Positions 25,201-33,080 of a stretch of 64,000 bases of DNA are shown here, piece after piece. Every line of letters starts with the position of its first letter. The first letter of the stretch is position 1. The notes under the pieces were generated by a model. That model did no database searches. It was not told the DNA's origin and was given only the letters and a program-made list of their open reading frames with translations. Source of the stretch: Rhodocyclaceae bacterium (GTDB taxonomy: Bacteria; Pseudomonadota; Gammaproteobacteria; Burkholderiales; Rhodocyclaceae). A program made the position numbers and the translations under genes. The stretch lies in contig JADJAS010000001.1 of NCBI GenBank assembly GCA_016704145.1, positions 186,001 to 250,000 on the forward strand. The letters run 5' to 3'.

Positions 25201-26123
25201 TCGCGGATTTCGCCGCCCGAGCCGGTCGCCGCGCCCGGGAAGGGCGAGATGGCGGTCGGGTGGTTGTGCGTCTCGACCTTGGCCAGGATGTGCGTGGTGT
25301 CCTCGACGTACCCGTACTTGCCGCCCGCGCCGGGCAGGAAGCGCCTGATCGTCGCGCCATCGATCACCGAGGCGTTGTCGGAATAGGCGACCACCGTGCC
25401 TTCCGGATGCGCCTTGTGCGTTTCGCGGATCATGCCGAACAGCGACAGCGGCTGGTCCTGGCCATCGACCGTCCATGTCGCATTGAAGATCTTGTGCCGG
25501 CAGTGTTCGGAGTTGGCCTGCGCGAACATCATCAGCTCAACGTCGGTCGGGTTGCGGCCGAGCTTGCCGAAGTTGTCCAGCAGGTAGTCGATCTCGTCGT
25601 CGGAGAGCGCCAGACCCAGCTCGCCGTTGGCGGCGACCATTGCAGCCCGGCCGCCCTTGAGGATATCGACCGTGGTCAGCGGCTGCGGCTCGTAGTGGTG
25701 GAAGAGTTCGTCGGCCGCATTGAGCGATTCGAGCACCGACTCGGTCATGCGGTCGTGCAGGTGGCGTATCGCCACGGCTGACTTTGGCGCGCCTTGAACA
25801 TGGAACGCCGTGCCGCGCTCGATGCGCTTCACTTTGGAGAATCCGCAGTTGCGGGCGATGTCGGTTGCCTTGGACGACCAGGGCGAAATGGTGCCCAGCC
25901 GCGGCGTCACCAGGATCAGCTCGCCGGCCGGTTGCTGCGGCAGTTGCGCCGGCATGTCAAGCAGATCCTTGAGCCGCGCCAGCTCGTCGGCGTCCAGGCC
26001 GCCATCCGTTTCGACGAAATACCAGTGCTCGGCCGTCAGCCGGGTACCCACGAGTTCCTGCAATCGGGCGAGACGGGAAGCGGAGAAAGCGGCTGCGCCG
26101 CGCAGCTTGAAAATTCTGGACAT
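22236..26123 (-). CDS. purL: Phosphoribosylformylglycinamidine synthase
   Basis: A 1295-residue large-type PurL, the same length as in E. coli. It converts FGAR, ATP and glutamine into FGAM in purine synthesis. Seen are the N-terminal linker, the two PurM-like halves ([33 protein letters not shown]) and the C-terminal class I glutamine amidotransferase with [20 protein letters not shown], the nucleophile region LGVCNGCQM and the final HPERIFR. The ATG giving [17 protein letters not shown] was preferred over one ten codons upstream because it fits the family's N-terminus; neither has a clear Shine-Dalgarno. Confidence 0.96.
   Translation of the reverse strand: [1295 protein letters not shown]
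25763..25785 (-). repeat. Dispersed short repeat, copy 5 (inside purL)
   Basis: On the minus strand begins AAAGTCAGCCGTGG then CGATACGCC. It encodes KSAVAIR in the N-terminal part of PurL, a poorly conserved loop. Confidence 0.5.
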
Positions 26124-26259
26124 GACGGCCGGAGGGAGTCTGATTGCGTGCATAGGAGCGGCTTAGAATTATACTCTGCACCCTTTCACGCCCTCGCCGG
26201 CGCCTGACCGCCCGCGCCTTCCATATTGCCGCTGCAACTTTGCCAACTGAGCCGTCGCC

Positions 26260-26814
26260 ATGAAACTGCTCTTCGACCTGTTCCCGATCATCCTCTTCTT
26301 CGCCGCTTACAAGCTGGCCGACATCTATGTCGCCACCGGCGTGGCCATCGCCGCCACGTTCGCGCAGATCGGCTGGGTGTGGTTCCGGCACCGGAAAGTC
26401 GACACCATGCTCTGGGTCAGCCTCGGCCTGATCGTCGTGCTCGGCAGCATGACGCTGATGCTGCGCGACGAGACCTTCATCAAATGGAAGCCAACGCTGC
26501 TGTACTGGGCTTTCGCCGTGGTCTTGCTCGGTTCGGCGACCCTGTTCGGCAAGAACCTGATTCGCGTAATGATGGCGGCGGCGCAGATCGACGCGCCCGA
26601 CCGTGTCTGGAGCAAGCTCAACCTCGCCTGGGCCGTGTTCTTCGCCTTCATGGGCATCGCCAACCTCTACATCGCGCGGAACTTCTCGACCGATGTTTGG
26701 GTCAATTTCAAGCTTTTCGGCGGCATGGGACTAATGCTTGTGTTCGTCATCGCACAGGGATTCTGGCTTTCCCGGTACATGCCCGACGAGCAGAACCAGG
26801 AGAAAAACCACTGA
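26260..26814 (+). CDS. yciB: YciB/IspZ family inner-membrane septation protein
   Basis: A 184-residue protein with five or six membrane segments, starting MKLLFDLFPIILFFAAYKLADIYVAT, which is diagnostic of YciB (septation protein A). It is linked to cell-envelope synthesis and division in enterobacteria. Its stop overlaps the next start (TGATG). The 136 bases between it and purL hold both divergent promoters. Confidence 0.93.
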   Translation: MKLLFDLFPIILFFAAYKLADIYVATGVAIAATFAQIGWVWFRHRKVDTMLWVSLGLIVVLGSMTLMLRDETFIKWKPTLLYWAFAVVLLGSATLFGKNLIRVMMAAAQIDAPDRVWSKLNLAWAVFFAFMGIANLYIARNFSTDVWVNFKLFGGMGLMLVFVIAQGFWLSRYMPDEQNQEKNH

Positions 26815-27113
26815 TGCTGTACCTGATCTTCGGCGAGGACTTGCCGGATTCGCTGGAGCGCCGGCTCGCGGTGCGACCGGCCCACCTTGCGCGACTGAAC
26901 GCGCTCAAGGCTGAAGGCCGGTTGGTACTGGCCGGCCCCTGTCCCGCCATCGACTCGCCCGATCCCGGCCCGGCCGGATTCACCGGCAGTCTGATCGTCG
27001 CCGAATTCCCGTCGTTCGCCGATGCCCGCGCCTGGGCCGACGCCGACCCCTATATCGCCGCCGGCGTCTTTGCCGGAATCACCGTCAAACCCTTCAGAAA
27101 GGTCTTGCCATGA
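26814..27113 (+). CDS. YciI-like protein
   Basis: A 99-residue protein of the YciI/dimeric alpha-beta barrel family (MLYLIFGEDLPDSLERRLAVRPAHLARLNALKAEGRLVLAGPCPAID ... FADARAWADADPYIAAGVFAGITVKPFRKVLP). The His in RPAHLARL and Asp in WADADPY are the conserved pair of the family. Its biochemical role is unknown; the gene is commonly found between yciB and bolA-like genes in betaproteobacteria. It overlaps both neighbours by a few bases. Confidence 0.9.
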   Translation: MLYLIFGEDLPDSLERRLAVRPAHLARLNALKAEGRLVLAGPCPAIDSPDPGPAGFTGSLIVAEFPSFADARAWADADPYIAAGVFAGITVKPFRKVLP

Positions 27114-27370
27114 GCACCGTTGCCACCATCAAGGACAGGCTCGCCACGCTGCAGCCCTCCTACCTCGACGTCATCGACGACAGCGCCCAGCACGCCGGAC
27201 ACGCCGGCGCCCGCGACGGCGGCGGCCATTACCGCGTCCACATCGTCTCGGAGCGCTTTGCCGGACTGGCGACAATGGCGCGACACCGCCTGGTGTATGA
27301 TGCGCTCGGCACGTTGATGAACGGCGCAATACACGCCCTCAGCATCACCGCGCGGACACCGGCCGAGTAA
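27110..27370 (+). CDS. BolA family protein
   Basis: An 86-residue BolA/IbaG-type protein. It has the conserved DSAQHAGHAGARDGGGHYRVHIVSERFAGLATMARHRLVYDAL pattern, including the invariant His of the RHRLVYDAL helix. BolA proteins partner monothiol glutaredoxins in iron-sulfur trafficking or act in envelope stress. The start overlaps the YciI stop (ATGA). Confidence 0.92.
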   Translation: MSTVATIKDRLATLQPSYLDVIDDSAQHAGHAGARDGGGHYRVHIVSERFAGLATMARHRLVYDALGTLMNGAIHALSITARTPAE

Positions 27371-27434
27371 ATCTGCCCGTTGCCACGCCATCTCCCCTTT
27401 CTTTACCGACCCGTCAAGCCCTAAGGAACCATCG

Positions 27435-28241
27435 ATGAATCGCTCCCTGCTTAGCACGCTGCTCACCGCTTCCCTCGCCGTGATGTTCGCCACCGTCGCC
27501 ATCGCGGCACCGCCGGCCAAGGATACCGCCAAGGCCGTGGCCACGGTCAATGGCAAGGCGATTCCACAGAACCGTGCCGATGTGTTGCTCGCCTCGCAAT
27601 TCGCGCAGGGCCAGTCCGATAACCCCAAGCTCCGCGAAGCCGTAAAGGAGGACCTGGTGCGTCGCGAATTGCTCGCACAGGAAGCGGAGAAGAAGGGTTT
27701 CGAAAAGAAGAATGAAGTACAGGCGCAGATGGCCATGGCCCGTCAGCAGGTGCTGATCGCCGCCTACCTCGAGGACTATGTCAAGGCGCACCCGATCACC
27801 GACGACATGATCGCCAAGGAATACGAGACGATCCGCAAGTCGCTGGGCGACCATGAGTACAAGGTCCGCCACATCCTGGTGGAGAACGAAGCCGACGCCA
27901 AGACGATCATCGACAAGCTGAAGAAGGGCGAGCGCTTCGAGGACCTGGCCAAGCAGTCGAAGGACCCCGGCTCCAAGGATAACGGCGGCGACTTGGGTTG
28001 GGGCAACCCGGCGGGCTATGTCAAGCCGTTCTCCGACGCCATGATCAAGCTGCAAAAGGGCAAATTCACCGATGCGCCCGTCAAGAGCGATTTCGGCTGG
28101 CACGTCATCCAGCTCGACGATATCCGCGATCTGAAAGGCCCGGAACTGGAGCAGGTCAAGCCGCAGCTGATGCAGCGCATGCAGCAGCAGATGATCCAGA
28201 AGCATGTGCTGGATCTGCGCACCAAGGCCAAGGTCGAGTAA
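27435..28241 (+). CDS. Periplasmic parvulin-type peptidyl-prolyl isomerase
   Basis: A 268-residue secreted PPIase. It has a cleavable signal peptide (MNRSLLSTLLTASLAVMFATVAIAAPPA), a SurA/PrsA-like helical N-domain with LVRRELLAQEAEKKGF, and a parvulin domain (about 135-225: YKVRHILVENEADAKTIIDKLKKGERFEDLAKQSKDPGSKDNGGDLGW). It assists folding of exported proteins. A strong terminator follows at 28261. Confidence 0.93.
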   Translation: MNRSLLSTLLTASLAVMFATVAIAAPPAKDTAKAVATVNGKAIPQNRADVLLASQFAQGQSDNPKLREAVKEDLVRRELLAQEAEKKGFEKKNEVQAQMAMARQQVLIAAYLEDYVKAHPITDDMIAKEYETIRKSLGDHEYKVRHILVENEADAKTIIDKLKKGERFEDLAKQSKDPGSKDNGGDLGWGNPAGYVKPFSDAMIKLQKGKFTDAPVKSDFGWHVIQLDDIRDLKGPELEQVKPQLMQRMQQQMIQKHVLDLRTKAKVE

Positions 28242-28260
28242 GCGGGCAGGAAACTGATGA

Positions 28261-28285
28261 AACGGGGGCCAAGGCCCCCGTTTTT
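28261..28285 (+). terminator. Rho-independent terminator after the parvulin gene
   Basis: ACGGGGGCC and GGCCCCCGT form a GC-rich stem followed directly by TTTTT, about 20 bases after the parvulin stop. It separates the yciB-parvulin group from the EamA transporter gene, whose start follows only 13 bases later. Confidence 0.9.
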
Positions 28286-28297
28286 CATTGCGCGGCG

Positions 28298-29182
28298 ATG
28301 CGTTTCCGGCCCTCTCCCTACGTGCTGCTGGTGCTCGCCAATGTGCTCTGGGCCGGCAATTGGGTGATCGGCCGCGCCATGCGGGGCGACATTCCACCGC
28401 TGGCTCTCTCCTTCTGGCGCTGGATGATTGCGCTGATGTTCATCTTGCCGCTGGCACGGCCGCACCTGCGCCGCGACTGGCCGATGCTGACCAGCAGCTG
28501 GCGCTGGCTGGCATTGTTCGGCTTGCTCGGCACGGCGACCTACAATGCGCTGGCCTATGTCGGGCTGCAATACACGACGGCCACCAACGGTCTGCTCCTC
28601 AACTCCTTCGTGCCCGTCGCCATCGTCGCGCTCGGCTGGGCTTTCATGGGCAAGCGCCTGCGTAGCGTCGAGCTGCTGGGCGTCGCCATATCCCTGCTTG
28701 GCGTGCTGACCATCGTTGCCCGCGGCGATCCGCGAACACTGACTTTGCTGGAATTGAACATTGGCGACGCCTGGGTCATCGCCTCGGTGCTGGCCTGGGC
28801 AATCTATACGCTGTTGCTACCCCATCGCCCAAACGTGCATCCGCTCAGTTTCCTCGCCGGCATTAGCTTCTTCGGCCTGCTCGAACTGGCGCCCGCCTAT
28901 GGATGGGAAATCGCCTCCGGTCGCCGGATGACCCTTGACTGGACAACACTCGCCGCCATCGCCTACACCGGCGTGTTCGCCGCCTTGCTCGGCTTCGTGT
29001 TCTGGAACCGGGGCGTCGCGGAAGTCGGGCCAGCCAAGGCGGGTTTGTATTACCACCTGCTGCCGGTGTTCGGCATCGCGCTTTCGATCTTCTTCCTCGC
29101 GGAGCAACCCGAGGTCTATCACGCGCTCGGCGTCGCCCTCATCTTCACCGGCATCGGACTGAACGGCGGGAAACCGCGATGA
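28298..29182 (+). CDS. EamA/DMT family transporter
   Basis: A 294-residue, ten-helix drug/metabolite transporter: two EamA repeats, the first starting YVLLVLANVLWAGNWVIGRAM and the second around DAWVIASVLAWAIYTLLLPH. Substrate is unknown. The ATG follows the upstream terminator closely, leaving little room for a promoter, so transcription may come from read-through or from within the terminator region. The stop overlaps the mtfA start (ATGA). Confidence 0.9.
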   Translation: MRFRPSPYVLLVLANVLWAGNWVIGRAMRGDIPPLALSFWRWMIALMFILPLARPHLRRDWPMLTSSWRWLALFGLLGTATYNALAYVGLQYTTATNGLLLNSFVPVAIVALGWAFMGKRLRSVELLGVAISLLGVLTIVARGDPRTLTLLELNIGDAWVIASVLAWAIYTLLLPHRPNVHPLSFLAGISFFGLLELAPAYGWEIASGRRMTLDWTTLAAIAYTGVFAALLGFVFWNRGVAEVGPAKAGLYYHLLPVFGIALSIFFLAEQPEVYHALGVALIFTGIGLNGGKPR

Positions 29183-29931
29183 TCCGCGCCCTCAGGGAAT
29201 GGCGGCGCCAGCGCGCCATCGAGCGCATCCAGGTCAGCGAGGCACAGTGGGTGGCAGCCGAGGCCGACCTGCCGTTTCTCGGCCACCTGGACGCCAGCGA
29301 TCGCCAGCGGCTGCGCGCCACGACTCGGGCATTTATCGCCGAAAAGGAATGGACAAGCGCCGGCGACTTGCGCCTGACGCCTGCCATTCAGCTTTCGATT
29401 GGCTTGCAGGCCTGCCTGCCCGTGCTGAACCTCGGCCTCGACCATTATCGCGGCTGGGTCGGCATCGTCGTCTATCCGGGCGACTTCGTCATTCCGCGCA
29501 GCATCATCGACGAGGATGGCGTGGTGCATGAATACGACGACCCGGTGCTCGGCGAGGCATGGGAAGGCGGCCCGGTGCTGGTCGCGTGGTTCGAGGACGG
29601 CGAGGAAATCGACGGCGTCAACGTCGTCATCCACGAGTTCGCGCACAAGCTCGACATGGAGAATGGCGCTATCGACGGCATCCCGCGCCTGCCGGACGAC
29701 ATGACGCGAAGCACCTGGATCGACGCCTTCACCAATGCTTTCGAGGACTTTCAGCATCGTATCGATGCGGGCGAGGACCCCCTGCTTGATCCCTATGCCG
29801 CCACCGATGCCGCCGAGTTCTTCGCCGTGACAAGCGAGGCTTTCTTCCAGGCGCCGCGACTGCTACGCCACGCTTACCCGGCCGTCTACGCGCAACTGAA
29901 GCGCTTCTACCGCCAGGAGCCGCTCGGTTAG
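29179..29931 (+). CDS. mtfA: MtfA-like zinc peptidase (M90 family)
   Basis: A 250-residue cytoplasmic metallopeptidase-like protein with the zinc motif VVIHEFAHKLDMENGAIDG (about 151-169) and the distal Glu in AEFFAVTSEAFF (about 214). E. coli MtfA has peptidase activity and binds the repressor Mlc. The 3' end overlaps the convergent regulator gene by four bases. Confidence 0.92.
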   Translation: MIRALREWRRQRAIERIQVSEAQWVAAEADLPFLGHLDASDRQRLRATTRAFIAEKEWTSAGDLRLTPAIQLSIGLQACLPVLNLGLDHYRGWVGIVVYPGDFVIPRSIIDEDGVVHEYDDPVLGEAWEGGPVLVAWFEDGEEIDGVNVVIHEFAHKLDMENGAIDGIPRLPDDMTRSTWIDAFTNAFEDFQHRIDAGEDPLLDPYAATDAAEFFAVTSEAFFQAPRLLRHAYPAVYAQLKRFYRQEPLG

Positions 29932-30806
29932 TTCGGCAGCACCGCCAGCAGGTCGGCCAGCGACTGCTCGACCGCGCGTCCGGACGTATCCACCGAAGCG
30001 TCGGCCTTGACATACATCGCCTCCCGGCCGGCGAGAATGCGTTCCAGATCCTTCATGGCCTCCCGGTTGTCGCTCATCGGTCGCTGATCACCCTGGGCGA
30101 TGACCCGCGCCATGTGCTCTTGTGGCGAGGCCTTCAGCCAGATGGTGTAGCAGGCGGTCAGCAGTTCATCGAACGTGCTCGGCTCGGAGACGATGCTGCC
30201 GCCGGGAATCAGGACGAAACGCTCGTGCGTCTCGATCACGGCCTGCAAGGCACGCCGTTCGTAACGACGATACGCGCCCTGCCCATAGAGGGAGAAAATC
30301 TCCGGCAGCGTCATGCCGGCCTGCTCCTCGATGGCCCGCGCCAGCTCGATGTAGGGAACGTCCAGCCGCGCGGCGAGACGGGTACCCAGGGTCGTCTTGC
30401 CCGCGCCACGCAGCCCGATCAGCGCGATACGGCCGCGCTTGCCTTGTGTCTCGAAACTGGACAACAGCAACTCGCGTGCCTCGGTCAGTTTGCCTGGCGA
30501 CAAGCGGCTCAGGTATTGGATCAGCAGCGTCAACTCCGGCGCCTGTTCGGGGCCCACCCGAATGAGATCCTCGAGCGGCATGCCCATCGCCTGCGCCACC
30601 TGACGCAGCCTGAGCACCGAGATATTGCCCTGGCCCCCCTCCAGTTGAGCCAGGTAGCGCTCCGAAACACCGGAGTCGCGCGCCAGTATCTTGCGTGTCA
30701 TGCCCCGCCGGGCGCGCAACTCGCGAATCCGGTCTCCCAGCATGGTGAGATAGCGGTCGTCGCCGATATCGGCGTGCATGGAAGCCTTGGCGCTGCGATC
30801 GTTCAT
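29928..30806 (-). CDS. bzdR: BzdR/BoxR-type regulator: HTH_XRE plus shikimate-kinase-like domain
   Basis: A 292-residue protein. The first ~90 residues hold an XRE helix-turn-helix (GDRIRELRARRGMTRKILARDSGVSERYLAQLEGGQGNISVL). After a linker, residues ~120-290 are shikimate-kinase-like with a P-loop (IALIGLRGAGKTTLGTRLAARL). This architecture defines BzdR and BoxR of Azoarcus, benzoyl-CoA-responsive repressors of the anaerobic and aerobic benzoate pathways. Only one such gene is in the window although both pathways are, so whether this is functionally BzdR, BoxR or both cannot be told. The start was set at MNDRSAK, giving a length close to the known regulators. Confidence 0.88.
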   Translation of the reverse strand: MNDRSAKASMHADIGDDRYLTMLGDRIRELRARRGMTRKILARDSGVSERYLAQLEGGQGNISVLRLRQVAQAMGMPLEDLIRVGPEQAPELTLLIQYLSRLSPGKLTEARELLLSSFETQGKRGRIALIGLRGAGKTTLGTRLAARLDVPYIELARAIEEQAGMTLPEIFSLYGQGAYRRYERRALQAVIETHERFVLIPGGSIVSEPSTFDELLTACYTIWLKASPQEHMARVIAQGDQRPMSDNREAMKDLERILAGREAMYVKADASVDTSGRAVEQSLADLLAVLPN

Positions 30807-30837
30807 CGAAGTGGGCGACGGAAGCAATGACGCCGGA

Positions 30838-31746
30838 TCATAAGCCAGATGCCTCACGATAACGCGTCGCCTCGTCACACAACCAGGTCCTGAACGAACG
30901 AAAGCCCGTCGTCTCGGACTTGTGCTCCGGATAGATCAGGTAGTACGCCTTCTCGCTGCGGCAACTTCGATCGCACGCCACCACCAGTTTGCCGCTGGCC
31001 AGTTCGTCCTCGATCAGCATCGCCGGAATCAGCGCGACGCCCATGCCCTGAATCGCGGCCTCCGCCAACATCGAGAACAATTCGAAACGCGGTCCCGACA
31101 TATCGCGAGCGACCTCCATGTTCAGCGATGCAAACCACTGCCGCCATGCGTAGGGTCGCGTCGACTGTTGCAGTAGTGGCAGCTCCGCTATGACACCTGG
31201 CTCGATGACCGGTCGCGAAGCCAACACAGCGGGACTGCAGACCGGAACCGACTGCTCCCACATCAGGAAGCAGGCCTGCGTACCAGGCCAGCCGGCATTG
31301 CCAAAATGGATCGCCGCGTCGAACTCGGTGTCATCGAAAAGGAATGGTCGCGTGCGGGTCTCGAAATTCACCTGGACGCCGACATGCCGCGCCAGGAAGC
31401 CGCCGAGGCGAGGCAGCAACCACTTGGTCGCGAATGTCGGAACGACGGCGAGATCGATGGTCAATCCGCCCCCTTGATGGGCCATGATGGCCAAGGTATC
31501 GCGTTCCACCGCGTCGAGTTGCTTGGCCACTTGCCGGCCATACAACATGCCGGCCTCGGTAAGCCTGACCCCTTGACGCGTGCGCCGGAAAAGCTTGACG
31601 CGCAGAAAATCCTCGAGCCCGCTGATCTGCCTACATACCGCGCTTTGTGAAAGCGATAGCTCGTGGGCCGCCTTGGTGAAGCTCTCGTGGCGAGCGGCGG
31701 TCGTAAATGCGACCAGGGCGAAAGTGCCGGGAATTTTCCTTCGCAT
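30838..31746 (-). CDS. LysR family regulator, divergent from gcdH
   Basis: A 302-residue LysR-type regulator of the GcvA-like group. It has an N-terminal winged HTH (FTTAARHESFTKAAHELSLSQSAVCRQISGLEDFLRVKLFRRTRQGVRLTEAG) and a periplasmic-binding-like effector domain (SIDLAVVPTFATKWLLPRL-type start). It is divergent from the glutaryl-CoA dehydrogenase gene across 108 bases containing an inverted repeat, the classical LysR arrangement, so it most likely controls gcdH and itself. Azoarcus has a comparable gcdH regulator (GcdR). The effector is inferred to be a pathway intermediate such as glutaryl-CoA. Confidence 0.88.
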   Translation of the reverse strand: MRRKIPGTFALVAFTTAARHESFTKAAHELSLSQSAVCRQISGLEDFLRVKLFRRTRQGVRLTEAGMLYGRQVAKQLDAVERDTLAIMAHQGGGLTIDLAVVPTFATKWLLPRLGGFLARHVGVQVNFETRTRPFLFDDTEFDAAIHFGNAGWPGTQACFLMWEQSVPVCSPAVLASRPVIEPGVIAELPLLQQSTRPYAWRQWFASLNMEVARDMSGPRFELFSMLAEAAIQGMGVALIPAMLIEDELASGKLVVACDRSCRSEKAYYLIYPEHKSETTGFRSFRTWLCDEATRYREASGL

Positions 31747-31753
31747 TTTTTAA

Positions 31754-31772
31754 TTATGCACTTATTGCATAA
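31754..31772. promoter_or_regulatory. Inverted repeat operator in the lysR-gcdH intergenic region
   Basis: TTATGCA-N5-TGCATAA is a perfect 7-bp inverted repeat eight bases from the lysR start codon. It has the size and symmetry of a LysR box and could also present the TGCA motif known for BzdR sites. A third TGCA follows at 31778. Confidence 0.5.
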
Positions 31773-31854
31773 CAGAATGCAAATTTGTCGTTTGCCTGTG
31801 CCGGACCCGCTGCATAGCATCGAGCACTCTCCATCACCCGAAACAGGAACAATC

Positions 31855-33042
31855 ATGACCACGAACCAAGCACGCTTCGACTGGCAGGACCCCTTGAACA
31901 TCGACTCACAGCTGACCGAGGACGAGCGCATGGTGCGCGACACGGCCCGCGATTACGCACGTGATCGTCTTGCACCGAGAATTGTCGAGGCCTTTCGGCA
32001 CGAGCAAACGGACCGGCGTATTTTCGGCGAAATGGGGGCACTTGGCCTGCTCGGCCCGACGATTCCGGAGGCGTATGGCGGCGCCGGACTGCATTATGTT
32101 TCATACGGCCTCATTGCCCACGAAGTCGAAAAGGTCGATTCCGGATATCGCTCGATGATGAGCGTCCAATCATCGCTCGTGATGGTTCCCATCAACGAGT
32201 TCGGTAGCGAGGCGCAGAAGCGCAAGTACCTTCCCAAGCTCGCCACCGGCGAGTGGATCGGCTGTTTCGGCCTGACCGAACCCAACCACGGATCCGACCC
32301 AGGGTCGATGGTCACGCGCGCGCGCAAGGCTGACGGCGGTTTCCTGTTGTCCGGCGCGAAAATGTGGATCACCAACGCTCCGATCGCCGATGTATTCGTC
32401 GTTTGGGCCAAGACCGACGATGGCGCCATCCGCGGCTTCATACTCGAAAAGGGCTGGAAGGGCCTGTCCGCGCCAGTCATTCATGGCAAGGTCGGCCTGC
32501 GTGCATCCATCACCGGCGAGATCGTCATGGACGAGGTGTTCGTTCCGGAGGGCAACTTGCTGCCGAATGTCCGCGGCCTCAAGGGCCCCTTTACCTGCCT
32601 TAATTCAGCCCGTTTCGGGATCGCCTGGGGCGCCTTGGGCGCCGCCCAGTCCTGCTACGAAACCGCGCGCCAGTACGTCATGGACCGCAAACAGTTCGGT
32701 CGCCCGCTGGCCGCCAACCAGCTGATCCAGAAGAAACTCGCCGACATGGCGACGGACATCGCACTCGGCCTTCAGGGCTGCCTACGACTTGGCCGGATGA
32801 AGGACGAGGGCATCGCGCCGGTTGAGGCGACCTCGATCATGAAGCGCAATTCCTGCGGCAAGGCGCTTGACATCGCGCGCTGTGCGCGCGACATGCTCGG
32901 CGGCAACGGCATTTCCGACGAATTCGACGTCGTCCGTCACATGGTGAATCTGGAGGTAGTCAATACCTACGAAGGTACACACGACATCCATGCCCTGATT
33001 CTCGGCCGGGCCATCACCGGCATTCCGGCTTTCGGCGGCTAG
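31855..33042 (+). CDS. gcdH: Glutaryl-CoA dehydrogenase (decarboxylating)
   Basis: A 395-residue acyl-CoA dehydrogenase. It starts ARFDWQDPLNIDSQLTEDERMVRD, typical of GcdH, and has CFGLTEPNHGSDPGSMVTRA, the Arg-containing ITNAPIADVFVVWAK region, NVRGLKGPFTCLNSARFGIAWG and the catalytic-Glu region VVNTYEGTHDIHALILGRAITG. It converts glutaryl-CoA to crotonyl-CoA and CO2, the step joining the lower benzoyl-CoA pathway (after 3-hydroxypimelyl-CoA beta-oxidation) to central metabolism. It sits just upstream of the bzd operon and uses ETF as electron acceptor. Confidence 0.94.
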   Translation: MTTNQARFDWQDPLNIDSQLTEDERMVRDTARDYARDRLAPRIVEAFRHEQTDRRIFGEMGALGLLGPTIPEAYGGAGLHYVSYGLIAHEVEKVDSGYRSMMSVQSSLVMVPINEFGSEAQKRKYLPKLATGEWIGCFGLTEPNHGSDPGSMVTRARKADGGFLLSGAKMWITNAPIADVFVVWAKTDDGAIRGFILEKGWKGLSAPVIHGKVGLRASITGEIVMDEVFVPEGNLLPNVRGLKGPFTCLNSARFGIAWGALGAAQSCYETARQYVMDRKQFGRPLAANQLIQKKLADMATDIALGLQGCLRLGRMKDEGIAPVEATSIMKRNSCGKALDIARCARDMLGGNGISDEFDVVRHMVNLEVVNTYEGTHDIHALILGRAITGIPAFGG

Positions 33043-33080
33043 GCGAAGCTCGGGAAGCCCGCCAAAATAATCGCAAGCAG

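Noticed and set aside
23235..25781. 848-codon open frame on the plus strand opposite purL
   Set aside because: It is the antisense shadow of a highly conserved GC-rich gene; composition is Arg/His/Gly-rich with no domain.
33020..33060. Possible terminator after gcdH (GGCGG ... CCGCC followed by AAAAT)
   Set aside because: Stem is short with a long imperfect loop and no U-run on the plus strand; not convincing.
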